Shown: in pieces, positions 22,300 to 31,986 of the stretch
How positions within the stretch are numbered: position 1 is the stretch's first letter
How the letters are laid out: the number at the start of each line of letters is the position of its first letter
DNA from: Rhodamnia argentea
Taxonomy: Eukaryota > Streptophyta > Magnoliopsida > Myrtales > Myrtaceae
Reading direction: 5' to 3'
Length of the DNA stretch: 64,000 nt
Assembly: GCF_020921035.1 (NCBI RefSeq)
Contig: NC_063152.1
Coordinates: forward strand, 18,428,001 to 18,492,000
The notes under the pieces: model-generated
The model's input: only the letters and a program-made list of their open reading frames with translations
Database searches by the model: none
What the model was told of the DNA's origin: nothing
Made by a program: the position numbers and the translations under genes

Positions 22300-25200
22300 A
22301 TCCTTGGATGAATTTCGAGACCTTGGGAGGGAACTCGAACATCGGGAATGTATTACCTATCATAGAATGTCAGAGGTAACACACACAAACATATTCAACA
22401 ATGAGTATAATGCAATCACTCATACTATGGTTCATGCATAACCATTCTGTCAAGTTTGCATTACCAATTTTGTCCAGGGAGGTTCTCACATTACGAATAC
22501 CTCGAATGTGAGCTGAATGGGGGGACTTCGGTCCGAAAGGGCTTTCTCTCACTCTCGAGAAAAGCTATTTATCCTGTCTGCAGGATTCAAGAGAAATCAC
22601 TCAATCTTTCCATCATCGTATTCGATAAGGATCCAAGTAATCTCGCAATTGATACGACCGAGCCGATCTGGAGGTCTTGATTAGGACCGTAATGAGAGCT
22701 AGGTCAAAGGTTTACAAATGGGACTCTAATTGAGTCAAGGCTGCTAAAATGAATTTCTTCATCATCTGCTCCAGATTTACAAGTCAAGAGCCCCGCAAAA
22801 ATGAGAGAGAAATAATCTTGCTCGAACTTCTTCGAGTGATGCTTAAAATCATTTAACTCTACGTTAACTCAAGTACCCTAATCAGAAGAGACTTTGGAGG
22901 GTTATAACATAGGCTAGGATTGGGGACCGAGGAACGAAAAGGCTCGTTTTGGCTCGGAAATTAAATGAGAAGGGGCTTGACGTTGGTGATCATCGTCGAC
23001 TAGTCACCGATCTTGGTCTTTCGGAAATGTCTTCTTAAAGAATACCATCATTGAATGAGGGATGGTAGTTTTCTACTGAAAATTGCACTTTGCAAACTAA
23101 TTTCTTGGGGAGTCTTCTTCACAACAAGTGTCTGTCAAGGATTTGCAAGAGACACAATGCAAACATGTACATGGAATTTACAACTTAACATGCAAAAATG
23201 TACATTCAAAATTCAGAAGTACTTTACAAATGAATGTGCATTGGCCTTACTTTTGGTAGGCACTTTGCTTTTCCTATGCTTGAAATTTTCATATGAGATC
23301 AGCCTTTGCTTTTCTTACTCCCGACTCTCATTTTTTTTCTTCTTTTTTTCGAGAAGAGATTTCTTTTCCTTTTTCTTTGAGAGCTCTTCGACATCTCTTT
23401 ATTTTGCTTTTTTTTTTCGAGAGCGGGCCTTTCTCCTTGAAGCTGAGTTTGCCTCTCCTTTTTTTACAATCCCATGATTTTGAACCAGGAATTACAACAA
23501 ACATAAACATTTACAAAGAAAAATTATGTAAACATAAAAAATCTAGCATACAAGAAATGAGTCCATTCGGGAATTCTCTGTTGACCCGACCATCTCCAAT
23601 TCTAATCCTTGGGAAAATGCTATCTTCGTCTTTGGAATGAGCAAATGATCACCAACGGGGGTTTAAGAAATGAATTTGCAGGCTCAAGTGGGCTATGCAA
23701 AGAATGAAGTGTATAGGATAGAGAAATGAATGCTCTTCATCATCCTAAGGCACTTGAATTAAAATTCGAGTATAAATGCAAAGAAACACCCGAAGATTAA
23801 TGTTAGTCCCAACAAGAAAATTTCTAACCATTTACCTCATGTTGTTGCTGGAATTAACTCGCCTGGACCCCGATGTGGGGTGGTTCTTGGCAGGGGTAAA
23901 GAGATGAAACCACCGCTTAAAAGGGGTAATCAATGGATAACTTGTAGTGTTTGGGATAGAGAACTGAATGCCTCTGTCATTTCGGCTATCGTACCTTTTG
24001 CGAGAAAACCTTTTACCTTGTGAAATGCGGAACTTAGCCACCGTTCAACTCTCCTGAAAAAATGGGACGTGTTTGAGAAAGGATTGCCTTTCATCATCCC
24101 GCCCTGCCCCATTCCATACATTCGATGTATCTTATGTAGTTCATGTTCCTTATTCAGAGTTGGTAAATTAAACATGAGGAACAGTCATGCGCAAACTATG
24201 CAATGTATGAGTGTTTTTGAGCATATAAAATGCAGCAACTTTTTATCTTGGTGGACAGAATTCTCAAGCACATAAGAAACTTCTTAGGGGCGTGGATTGG
24301 GAGTTTCCCTTGCTCATGCAAATGAGTTGCAAAACTTCATTATCTGGTTCGAGACATGAGATTGTCAAAAGCTCCGAGAATTTCTTATTTCATTAATTTT
24401 TCGGGGAGAATGGATACTTCCTTATCCGGAAGGGCAGTGACCCCTATAAAAATCAAAAAGGAAAGCGTCAATGTACGTTCTCATATTCTAAACGAGTTGA
24501 AACGATACCGCTTTACCCTTGTACGAATTTCTTGTGAACTTTGAATTGAAAAGATCAACTCATCTGGATCGGATTGTATGTCCGGGATGTTATTTCTCCA
24601 GGTTACGTAACCATCTTGGCTGAGCTTCAATCGGCATTGAACTGCGAAGCAAAAAGGTTTTGATTAATCTTTGTACATTGATGCCAAATCCCGGGATCGA
24701 ACCTAGGATGCCTCGGACCACTGTCATTCCCCCAACCACTAGGTCGTGGTGATGTTGGCGTCCATGGTTGGTTCGCTTTTTGTTATATTGTTCTCAAAGC
24801 AGTTGGCAATCCCCTGTTGAGAATGAAATAAGATTAAATTAGAGTTTGAAACGACTAAGAGCCAATTGGGACGATACGGAGTTACCCATCTTTGAGCCCG
24901 CTTGGCCTTTTACTCGTATTCTCCCAAGTAAGGCTATTCGGAATCTCTCTTTACGGGCGTTCAGGGGCGTCATCCACAAATTGATTTGCTACGGGCCTAG
25001 CTTAACAAGGAACTCACGCATTTGATAAGAGAGGAGAAAATTCGCCCTTTAACTCTATGCAAATTCTAGACAGCTAGAAAGTAAAAAAATATCCCACGCA
25101 GGGGAACTATACATGGAATTAAAGGAGTATTCCTGCAAGATTGGTTCCACCTCTTTTGCTGGCCATTCCAATGATCGATCGATTTTGTCTTGGATCATAC
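22300..25200. other. non-coding 3' region of the retrotransposon
   Basis: Almost 3 kb lies between the response-regulator ORF and the tandem repeats. Short ORFs occur but none has a recognisable domain. A T-rich block near 23325-23465 gives Phe/Ser-rich shadow ORFs. A possible SINE-like insertion lies at 24665-24775. Confidence 0.4.
24665..24775 (-). repeat. possible tRNA-derived (SINE-like) segment
   Basis: On the minus strand there is a good RNA polymerase III B-box, GGTTCGATCCC (24693-24703), and about 40-50 bases upstream CCTAGTGGTTGGGGG, which resembles an A-box. No tRNA cloverleaf or A-tail was identified. It could be a decayed SINE or chance. Confidence 0.35.
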
Positions 25201-25352
25201 ACCAACGATCGTTGTTTGAGGATCCATAATCACTTGCTTCGGATCACAACTCGGGAGGTCCTTCGGCTCCGAACCGGCTAATCAAGGTGGTGAGCTCATC
25301 ATCAAAGTAATCTTCTGATTTTTCGAGCAATTGATACTCGAATTGGGCATTG

Positions 25353-26189
25353 TTACTTGCTAACACTGCGGCGATGATTTCCCACTTTGTTTTCGCCGTG
25401 AGCGATCTGACTCCTTGAGCTTGAGCTTCCGCCGTTGCTCCGGAACTTGTAGGGATGATCAACTGGTTTGCTGCTAGAACCACCAGCGGAAGGTTGGTAT
25501 GGCCTGTATTCTTGATTGGGAAGTGGCCGAGTACCTTTTGCTCGGTAGGTTTTCCCGGTATTGATCTTCCAATCAACTTTGGTTCGGTCGCCTTGGTCCC
25601 AACCCGCATCGTGCTTCCTCAGCTTATCTCTAACCCTTTGAAGGTGATTCGTGACACTTTGCATGGTGAGTCTGTCTATATTCATTATTCTGTGTACAGC
25701 CATTGGTCGTGCCGAATTGATTCCTAGTCGTCGAACCGCCTCAATGAATATAGAATGAAGCTTGGCGAACCAAATGGGCCTTTTCTTTTGGACAAAATCG
25801 TTGTCGTCGCCTTGGTCGTAGTCTTTTTGTTCGAGTAATTGCTTCCTTACAGCATGCTGCCAAATGTTTTGGAGCACTTGAACGCTGATCGGTTTTCGTA
25901 GGACGTCTCGAGCACCATGCAATGTGGCCCTCGTTATGAACTGCCGATCATTACTTGCTGATACTACGATGACCTGTATGTCTAACTCAGAATCAATGAT
26001 CTTTAAGAGATCGAAACCGTCCATATCGATCCCTACCACGGCTGTGACGACGATGTCAAACTCCTCTTTGTATTGCCTCAGCACTTCTAAGGCATCCGTT
26101 GCCTTCGCATAAGCAAAAACCCCGTACATGCAACTTCTCAGCATAGCAATGAGGATTGAGAGGGAAACGGGGTTGCCATCAATGGCCAT
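25353..26189 (-). CDS. captured type-B response regulator (receiver + GARP/Myb-like domain), phospho-acceptor lost
   Basis: A 278-residue intronless ORF. Residues 1-118 resemble the receiver domain of plant type-B response regulators, nuclear transcription factors of cytokinin signalling. The acidic pair is reduced (AIDG at 2-5), and the phospho-acceptor Asp is replaced by Ala50 (VVTAVVGIDMDG, where the family has SDVHMPDMDG). The conserved Lys99 (LRKP) is kept. Residues 135-193 form a GARP/Myb-like DNA-binding domain (KKRPIWFAKLHSIFIEAV; then SVTNHLQRVRDKLRK). A Gly/Ser-rich tail follows. An overlapping frame (25244-25609) continues with an acidic end (EDYFDDELTTLISRF), so the original C-terminus may be frameshifted. 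Type-B genes in plant genomes have introns in this part, so their absence suggests capture from mRNA. If made, the protein could not be regulated by phosphorelay. Confidence 0.85.
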   Translation of the reverse strand: MAIDGNPVSLSILIAMLRSCMYGVFAYAKATDALEVLRQYKEEFDIVVTAVVGIDMDGFDLLKIIDSELDIQVIVVSASNDRQFITRATLHGARDVLRKPISVQVLQNIWQHAVRKQLLEQKDYDQGDDNDFVQKKRPIWFAKLHSIFIEAVRRLGINSARPMAVHRIMNIDRLTMQSVTNHLQRVRDKLRKHDAGWDQGDRTKVDWKINTGKTYRAKGTRPLPNQEYRPYQPSAGGSSSKPVDHPYKFRSNGGSSSSRSQIAHGENKVGNHRRSVSK

Positions 26190-27006
26190 GACTCATGAGA
26201 TCCTCGGGATAGGAAGGTTCCCATACTTCCGCTTGGAATGAACGTGTTTTTCTTTTAAAACCTTCCATATGTAGACCGAAAATGGCTGTTTCGACTAGAG
26301 AGCGAGCTTTAGATATTCTCGGACTTGCAAAACAATTTGCCCGAAAATCACAAAGTGATGGTGGTCTTTCGTGACGAGTTCCGGTGGTCATTAGGTGCAT
26401 GGAGACTTTATAAACTTTTCTGATCCGTTAGTCTCGCATATAGGTTCTTGCTTTTTCTACGAAAGATGACAGCTCTTTCTCTCCTTTCCGGTCTTAGTGC
26501 CTTGGATCCATTTCGTAATAACTCTTACCTCTCACTCAATCTATCAACTTTTTCTTTTCTGATATGGAGGAGCCCTCAAATCTTTTCGCTTTCTCTACGA
26601 ACGAGGCGGTTATTTCCCTCCTCAAATCTTTTCGCATTTACCTACGAACGAGGCGATTATTTCCCTCTTCAAATCTTTTCGCTTCCTCCCGAGGTAGTTA
26701 TTTCCTCGAATCTTTTTGCATCTACCTATGTGAAGGCTTTTAATGCTTTTCCTTTCGGCGTTCAATCAAATCTGACAAGGAATTCACGCATTTAAGCATG
26801 ATGATATTCGCGGATAGTACTGTTCTTTGCCCCTTGATTAACTCTAGGCGTAAAAAGAAGAATATCTCACATGGGGACTTTGTGACAAACAGTACATTCA
26901 TTCACGCATGTCTCTACTCCTCTTGAGGATTCGTAAGGGCTAGCTAGTAATGCTCAAAAGAGCGATATTTTGAAAGCCCATAATAAAAACTCAAACTTCA
27001 TGTAGG

Positions 27007-27705
27007 CTACGGACTCAGAGTTCCATCGGCGTTGAATTGGCTGATTGTGACACCTGGGAAACTCCAATTGTAGTGATGCATGTCTCTTCCCTCGAAGGGC
27101 ATCGGTTTTGCCTCCGCAAAACCGACTTTCTGGGATGCATCCCCAACGAAATCTGATTGTGTGAGAACCTGCTCTGGGGGATGAATTGACAAATGAGCAT
27201 TTTCAATGCTCGGATGTGGCTCATCAAGGAACATGTCACCAAAGGTTATGGGGCTGCTACAAACATGGCAAACAGCGGTGTTAAGAGCATCTCTATACCT
27301 CTTGTTCTCTGCTCGAAGCTTTTTGTTTTCATCCCTCAGAAACGCAAGTTCATGACTTTCACTTTGAACCTTCAATCGGGCCCGCTTGTTTTGAAACCAA
27401 AATTTGACCTTCAAGGGCTCCATTCCTAGCTTCCGGCTCAATTCATTTTTTCGTTTCCCGTTCACGTAAGGGCACTCCTTGAAGGCATCTTCGAGCACTT
27501 TGATTTGATGTTTTCGGGGTTGACTACGGCTGCTGCTGCTATTGTTGTTGCTGTTATCGAGATCTTGTACTTCATCGCCGAGGGGGTTGGATTTTATGGC
27601 TTTGGCACTGGGTTCGACCTCGAAATCTTCAATGCCTCTCAGGAGTTCACTCTCCGGGACATCCAGGTTGGTTGCCTCCAATAAGTGCTGGTTGCCTCTA
27701 AACAT
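27007..27705 (-). CDS. captured HD-ZIP IV homeodomain protein without START domain
   Basis: A 232-residue intronless ORF. After an acidic N-terminus (LLRGIEDFEVEPSAK) and a Ser/Asn-rich stretch, residues about 60-115 are a homeodomain: QPRKHQIKVLEDAFKECPY, then VKFWFQNKRARLK with WFQNKR at 103-108. Residues 117-152 (ESHELAFLRDENKKLRAENK, then AVCHVC) fit the zipper-loop-zipper dimerisation module of class IV, including its CxxC pair at 146-149. The START lipid-binding domain (normally about 200 residues or more) and the C-terminal domain are missing; the last 80 residues are unlike them. HD-ZIP IV factors act in epidermal identity. A DNA-binding, dimerising protein lacking START could act as a competitor, but that is inference. 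It sits in sense orientation inside the retrotransposon, just before the response-regulator ORF. Confidence 0.85.
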   Translation of the reverse strand: MFRGNQHLLEATNLDVPESELLRGIEDFEVEPSAKAIKSNPLGDEVQDLDNSNNNSSSSRSQPRKHQIKVLEDAFKECPYVNGKRKNELSRKLGMEPLKVKFWFQNKRARLKVQSESHELAFLRDENKKLRAENKRYRDALNTAVCHVCSSPITFGDMFLDEPHPSIENAHLSIHPPEQVLTQSDFVGDASQKVGFAEAKPMPFEGRDMHHYNWSFPGVTISQFNADGTLSP

Positions 27706-28182
27706 GTTGGATTGGAATACCTCTTACTACCTTCTACTCTTCTTTTTTCTTGTGAGTAATCGGGTATGTTCCAAAGCCTCCCTTTTAACGTGGATGAAAA
27801 CCACCAAGCCGGCGCTTCTCCCAAGATTTCGTGTTTCCCGCTCTGTCCTCTTCTTTTCCTTTTGACATGGTGGGACCCTCAAATCTTTTCCGCAGGTGTA
27901 GACTTATCTCTCTCTTAATTTTTCAATTATGGCGGGACCTTTAAGTCGTTTCGCAACTTTTCCAGATTTGTGAGGCTTGAGATGGTAGATCCGTGATTCA
28001 CGGACGAAACGTCCGTAGCTTTACCCGGATAATTAACTCGGCCCCCACCGCAATTATTGATATGACTTTTTCTGCCCTTTAAATTAGGATTTAACGCCGA
28101 GACGATCATCGCTTTCATATCTTCATCTCCAACCTTCTAAGCACTCTTTCGCATCCATTCTTTTTCGGTTGCTTCAATAACA

Positions 28183-28914
28183 ATGGCCTCCCTCCCCGCA
28201 CACGTCTTCTCGGCCGAAGTTTTGGCCAAATGGGAGAAACTTTACAATCTCCTAGGCCAGGGCTACTCTTATATAGCCAACCACCCGGAGACCGAAGCTG
28301 AAATCCGTCTTATGTTTACGGATATGGACATTGCTTCTATTGAAGGCACCAAGTTAGAAGAGGAATACATGATCTTTCCTACTCTCTTCACTAACTTCCT
28401 GGAGGCTTACCATCTTGCTCATCAAGATGTTACCTTGGCTCATCTTGTGAGAGCTCGCTATCGGGATCGATCGGACAGCTTGGTGTTGGCCGGTCTTATA
28501 GCCGACAATCATAAGAAGGCCCTTGACTACGGTAATGATCAAGTCTCACTGCTGATTCGTGAGAGGGGGAACTTGGTGGAACGTTTGGCCATGTCTCGGA
28601 CCATCTTTGAGCGTGATCCGCTCAATATTGTTTTGAAATTCCAATGCACATGGCTGGAAGAAAGGATGGATAATCTGACCCTGGATATAGCCCGCGGGAG
28701 AATGCTGATCCATGACTTGGAATTTGCTGTCGAGTATCACGAGGACAAGGTAGCCAAGCTTAAAGAGAAATGTGAGCTCCTCCTCTTTAAGCTGGCGGAT
28801 CTTGATTCTCGGAGCGATCGGTGTAGACGGGGTATCAACCGTATGGAGAGTCGGTTGAACTCCTTTGTGATGCTCATTAGGGATCGGTTTGGCTTTACGT
28901 TCCCACCCCGCTGA
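28183..28914 (+). CDS. antisense ORF of the retrotransposon, unknown function, 243 aa
   Basis: This open frame of 243 codons lies opposite to gag-integrase, between the integrase and the captured HD-ZIP ORF. The start ATGGCCTCC has a good plant context. The protein has no signal peptide or membrane segment that I can see. Residues about 155-230 are highly charged and heptad-like (LEERMDNLTLDIARG, then DKVAKLKEKCELLLFKLADL), a probable coiled coil. I do not recognise the family. Antisense extra ORFs in this position have been reported for Tat-lineage elements, which makes a real element-encoded protein plausible. Confidence 0.6.
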   Translation: MASLPAHVFSAEVLAKWEKLYNLLGQGYSYIANHPETEAEIRLMFTDMDIASIEGTKLEEEYMIFPTLFTNFLEAYHLAHQDVTLAHLVRARYRDRSDSLVLAGLIADNHKKALDYGNDQVSLLIRERGNLVERLAMSRTIFERDPLNIVLKFQCTWLEERMDNLTLDIARGRMLIHDLEFAVEYHEDKVAKLKEKCELLLFKLADLDSRSDRCRRGINRMESRLNSFVMLIRDRFGFTFPPR

Positions 28915-29210
28915 TCTGTTTGTAAGGTTTTCCGCTGAATGAAATGGATGCAAGTTTTTGCTCATTCGCATGTTGCTTTCGCATTATTCCATCTTCTATA
29001 TGCCGACTGATTTTATCTTGGTCGTCATATTTTTTGCAAGATAACCCCTTTACTTTGTGGATATGTAAATCTCACGCTCCCGATGGTCAATTCAATTGGG
29101 CCGGAGAAACCCCCATTTGAAACAATCTCTCAGCAAATGAATGCCCGAATGTGAACAACTCGTGAATCTGTCTTAATATTATAACTCGATTATGAAAACA
29201 TGAGAGTAAA

Positions 29211-30647
29211 TCAAGTATAATATTTTTTTACAGCATCAGAATTGACTGGATTGGTAAAGACACGACCATCCATCTCGGCTAGAATCAAAGCACCACCAGG
29301 GAGCACCTTCGTTACTATATATGGACCACCACAGTTTGGAGCAAACTTCCCTTCCGGGAGTGGGACTATTGGCAACAATTTTCGCAAGACCAGGTCATTG
29401 ATCCGAAAATATCGAGGCCGAACTTTTTTGTTGAATGAATTAGCAACCCTCTGCTGATAACACTGGCCATGACATATAACCTTAAATCTCTTTTCATCGA
29501 TCAGATTCAATTGGCTCGTCCTCTGCTGGATCCATTCAGCTTCCGTCAAGATAGCTTGAGACAGTATACGTAAGGAAGGAATTTCCACTTCAACCGGTAG
29601 AACAGCCTCCATTCCATATACAAGAGAATACGGGGTTGCCCCCGTAGATGTCCGGATCGAGGTCCGATACGCCATAAGTGCAAATGGCAACCTCTCATGC
29701 CAATCGCGATAATTTTCAGCCGTCTTTGCTAAGATTTTCTTAATGTTCTTATTGGCGGCTTCTACTGCTCCATTCATCCGAGGACGATATGGGGAAGAGT
29801 TCAGATGCTTGATCTTGAATTCCTTGAACAATTCGTCCATTAGCTTGTTGTTCAAGTTCGAGCCATTGTCGGTGATTATGGCTTCGGGTGAACCGTATCG
29901 AGCAATGATATCCCGACGGATAAATTTCACGATATTTCGTGCCGTGATCGCTAAATAGGATGCGGCTTCGATCCATTTAGAGAAATAGTCAATTGCCACC
30001 AAGATGAATCGATGCCCATTGGATGCTTTAGGGTTAATAGGGCCGATAACATCAATGCCCCACATAGAAAACGGCCATGGTTCGGATAAGCGATGCGGCT
30101 CGTTCGGCGGGACACTAATCTTGTCACAATGAATCTGACATTTGTGACAACTCCGGACATGCTGAACCGGGTTGGAAGTCCCATCATACTTCTCGAAGTC
30201 GGGCATCTTGAACTTCTCCGGCACCGTGACCTTTGAAAAGATAGATAAGTCAATCTGGGGTATGTTGTGAGTCCCCTCGACCTCTCGGATCCTCTGTTCT
30301 ATTTGGGCCAATTGCTTGGCCGTATCACCATTCAATCCGGGGGCCACGGGGCTGGCTTGGGGGATTGGGACTATGGGCGGCGTGTCCGAGCTCACACCTG
30401 TGAAGATCACATCTTCTAGCGGCATTGTCTGATAGGGAGCAGTTTCCGGGGCTTTACCGGAGTTGTCCATAGGAGGAATTAGAGCATGAACGGTTAGCGG
30501 TGAGCTGGAGGTGGATGATTGAAGTTTGGCGGTGAAGGCAGCCTTCATCTCCTCCATCTTTCGGGACATCATCCCTTCAAAGCGCTCGGTCAAGGAACCA
30601 AGTTTCTCGTCCGGGGCAGCACCGACGGTGGCGTTGATGTCGGCCAT
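29211..30647 (-). CDS. gag-integrase in-frame fusion (internally deleted polyprotein)
   Basis: The likely start is the ATG at 30647 (MADINATVGAAPDEK), 54 codons into an open frame that begins at 30809. Counting from 30809, residues about 55-217 are the N-terminal gag region, ending FKMPDFEKYDGTSNP, the usual opening of the retrotransposon gag domain. At about residue 217 (near 30158) the frame jumps directly into the end of the integrase zinc-finger (CHKCQIHCD). The core follows with Asp253 (GIDVIG), Asp314 (ITDNGSN) and Glu350 (GAVEAAN), so the DDE triad is intact. A GPY-type module (GGPYIVTKVLPGG) closes the protein. The rest of gag, protease, reverse transcriptase and RNase H, normally several kilobases, are missing without loss of frame. 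Confidence 0.9.
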   Translation of the reverse strand: MADINATVGAAPDEKLGSLTERFEGMMSRKMEEMKAAFTAKLQSSTSSSPLTVHALIPPMDNSGKAPETAPYQTMPLEDVIFTGVSSDTPPIVPIPQASPVAPGLNGDTAKQLAQIEQRIREVEGTHNIPQIDLSIFSKVTVPEKFKMPDFEKYDGTSNPVQHVRSCHKCQIHCDKISVPPNEPHRLSEPWPFSMWGIDVIGPINPKASNGHRFILVAIDYFSKWIEAASYLAITARNIVKFIRRDIIARYGSPEAIITDNGSNLNNKLMDELFKEFKIKHLNSSPYRPRMNGAVEAANKNIKKILAKTAENYRDWHERLPFALMAYRTSIRTSTGATPYSLVYGMEAVLPVEVEIPSLRILSQAILTEAEWIQQRTSQLNLIDEKRFKVICHGQCYQQRVANSFNKKVRPRYFRINDLVLRKLLPIVPLPEGKFAPNCGGPYIVTKVLPGGALILAEMDGRVFTNPVNSDAVKKYYT

Positions 30648-31970
30648 CCTTTTCGCGCCCGATCGAGTAATATGTGGAGGATTCGTGATAATTATCTGTA
30701 CGCAGTAACAAACCCAAAATGAGTACAGGGAGCAAGAATAGCGAGCCGGCCCATGACATCCCTCTAGACTCAAATGAACAAAGTGATTATGACCAAAGGA
30801 TTGAAACATGTAATTTTCAGTTTGTCCGCTTTTACGAAAAAATTCGTATTAATTCGTACGTTGATCAAAACGTGTCCAAATTTTACGACCTTGTAGGTGA
30901 GAAGGTGATGAACAACTTTTATGTTGGCCAATCGGACTAGAAATGCACGGATCAAATCAGTTTAACGTGTCTTTCCAAAATAAATCACGTTCAGAAAACT
31001 GTTATAACCGCATGTTGTTGAAAAAACGAAGGGCCATCTTAAATTATGAATTTAATTCTGAAATTTTGTAAGATATTAGTTGAAACATAGGTCTACAACT
31101 TTCGTGTTTGGCACTTACTCAAAGCTTGATCGTAGAATTTAGTAAAAATCGCACAACAGGAATAAGCCAAATTAGAATTGAGGACAACCGATAAAATTGT
31201 AAAAGCTGCGGAAGCAAAGTGCGAAATTGGAAATAAGACAATGAAACTTCTAAACAATCAACCTAAACCATGGACCGACCCAAAATAAAAATGAGATAAC
31301 ATGGTACAAGAGACAAGAAATTACCTCTCATACGAAGAAAATGCCAATCACAAAGACATGCGCATGAATTGTGAGTTTAAATCTTATTCTATCTATCCAA
31401 AAGGCTTTTGCAAAGTGAAATGATGAACGAAACGACATGTCGCAGCCTCGCGTACAGTCATCATGACTAGTCGCAACCTCGCGTACAATAGTCATGACTA
31501 GTCGGGTCCAATCACTTCGGCTTGGTTCGGTCGACAAGGGCAATTCTCATGCATCGTAGCCCCACGTGTATGAGAACGACCCTTGAGCCATTTTTTGAAA
31601 AAAATTTCGGGATCCGGATGGGATAACCTTTAGCGAAACCTTACCGCCAAGGTTAAAGAACCATCTAAATACCATCTTAAAACTATTAGTGTGACCCAGG
31701 TCCGGTCACGGGTTGTGTGCAGTGTAGTGCAAATACGATAAATCATGCACAACAATTAAAGGCAAACACCGCTTCAATGATTCAAAAGTTAAATCACAAT
31801 TCCAATTCATCAAGCCCGCAAAACAAAGGGTTAGCCGATCACTCCTCCTCTTATAACTCCCAATCTGCAAAAATATTTAACACCTAAGAATGAGAATTCA
31901 ACCAAAGTTTACCAAATCAAGTGATTTCTTTTTCATGAAATTATCTGGCCTAAGTCCTCTTTGGATCCAT
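30648..31970. other. 5' leader of the retrotransposon
   Basis: This 1.3 kb stretch lies between the PBS and gag. It holds no convincing ORF. A repeated unit built on GTCGCAGCCTCGCGTACA / GTCGCAACCTCGCGTACA occurs near 31440-31490. Confidence 0.5.
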
Positions 31971-31971
31971 A

Positions 31972-31984
31972 GCGGAGTCGCCAA
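31972..31984 (-). other. primer-binding site
   Basis: On the minus strand the 5' LTR end is followed, after two or three bases, by TTGGCGACTCCGCT. The TGGCGACTC core is complementary to a tRNA 3' end GAGTCGCCA, which fits a tRNA-Arg type primer. The tRNA identity is not checked. Confidence 0.65.
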
Positions 31985-31986
31985 GC

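Noticed and set aside
23055-23640. Phe/Ser-rich ORFs in the retrotransposon
   Set aside because: They come from a T-rich low-complexity block and have no domain.
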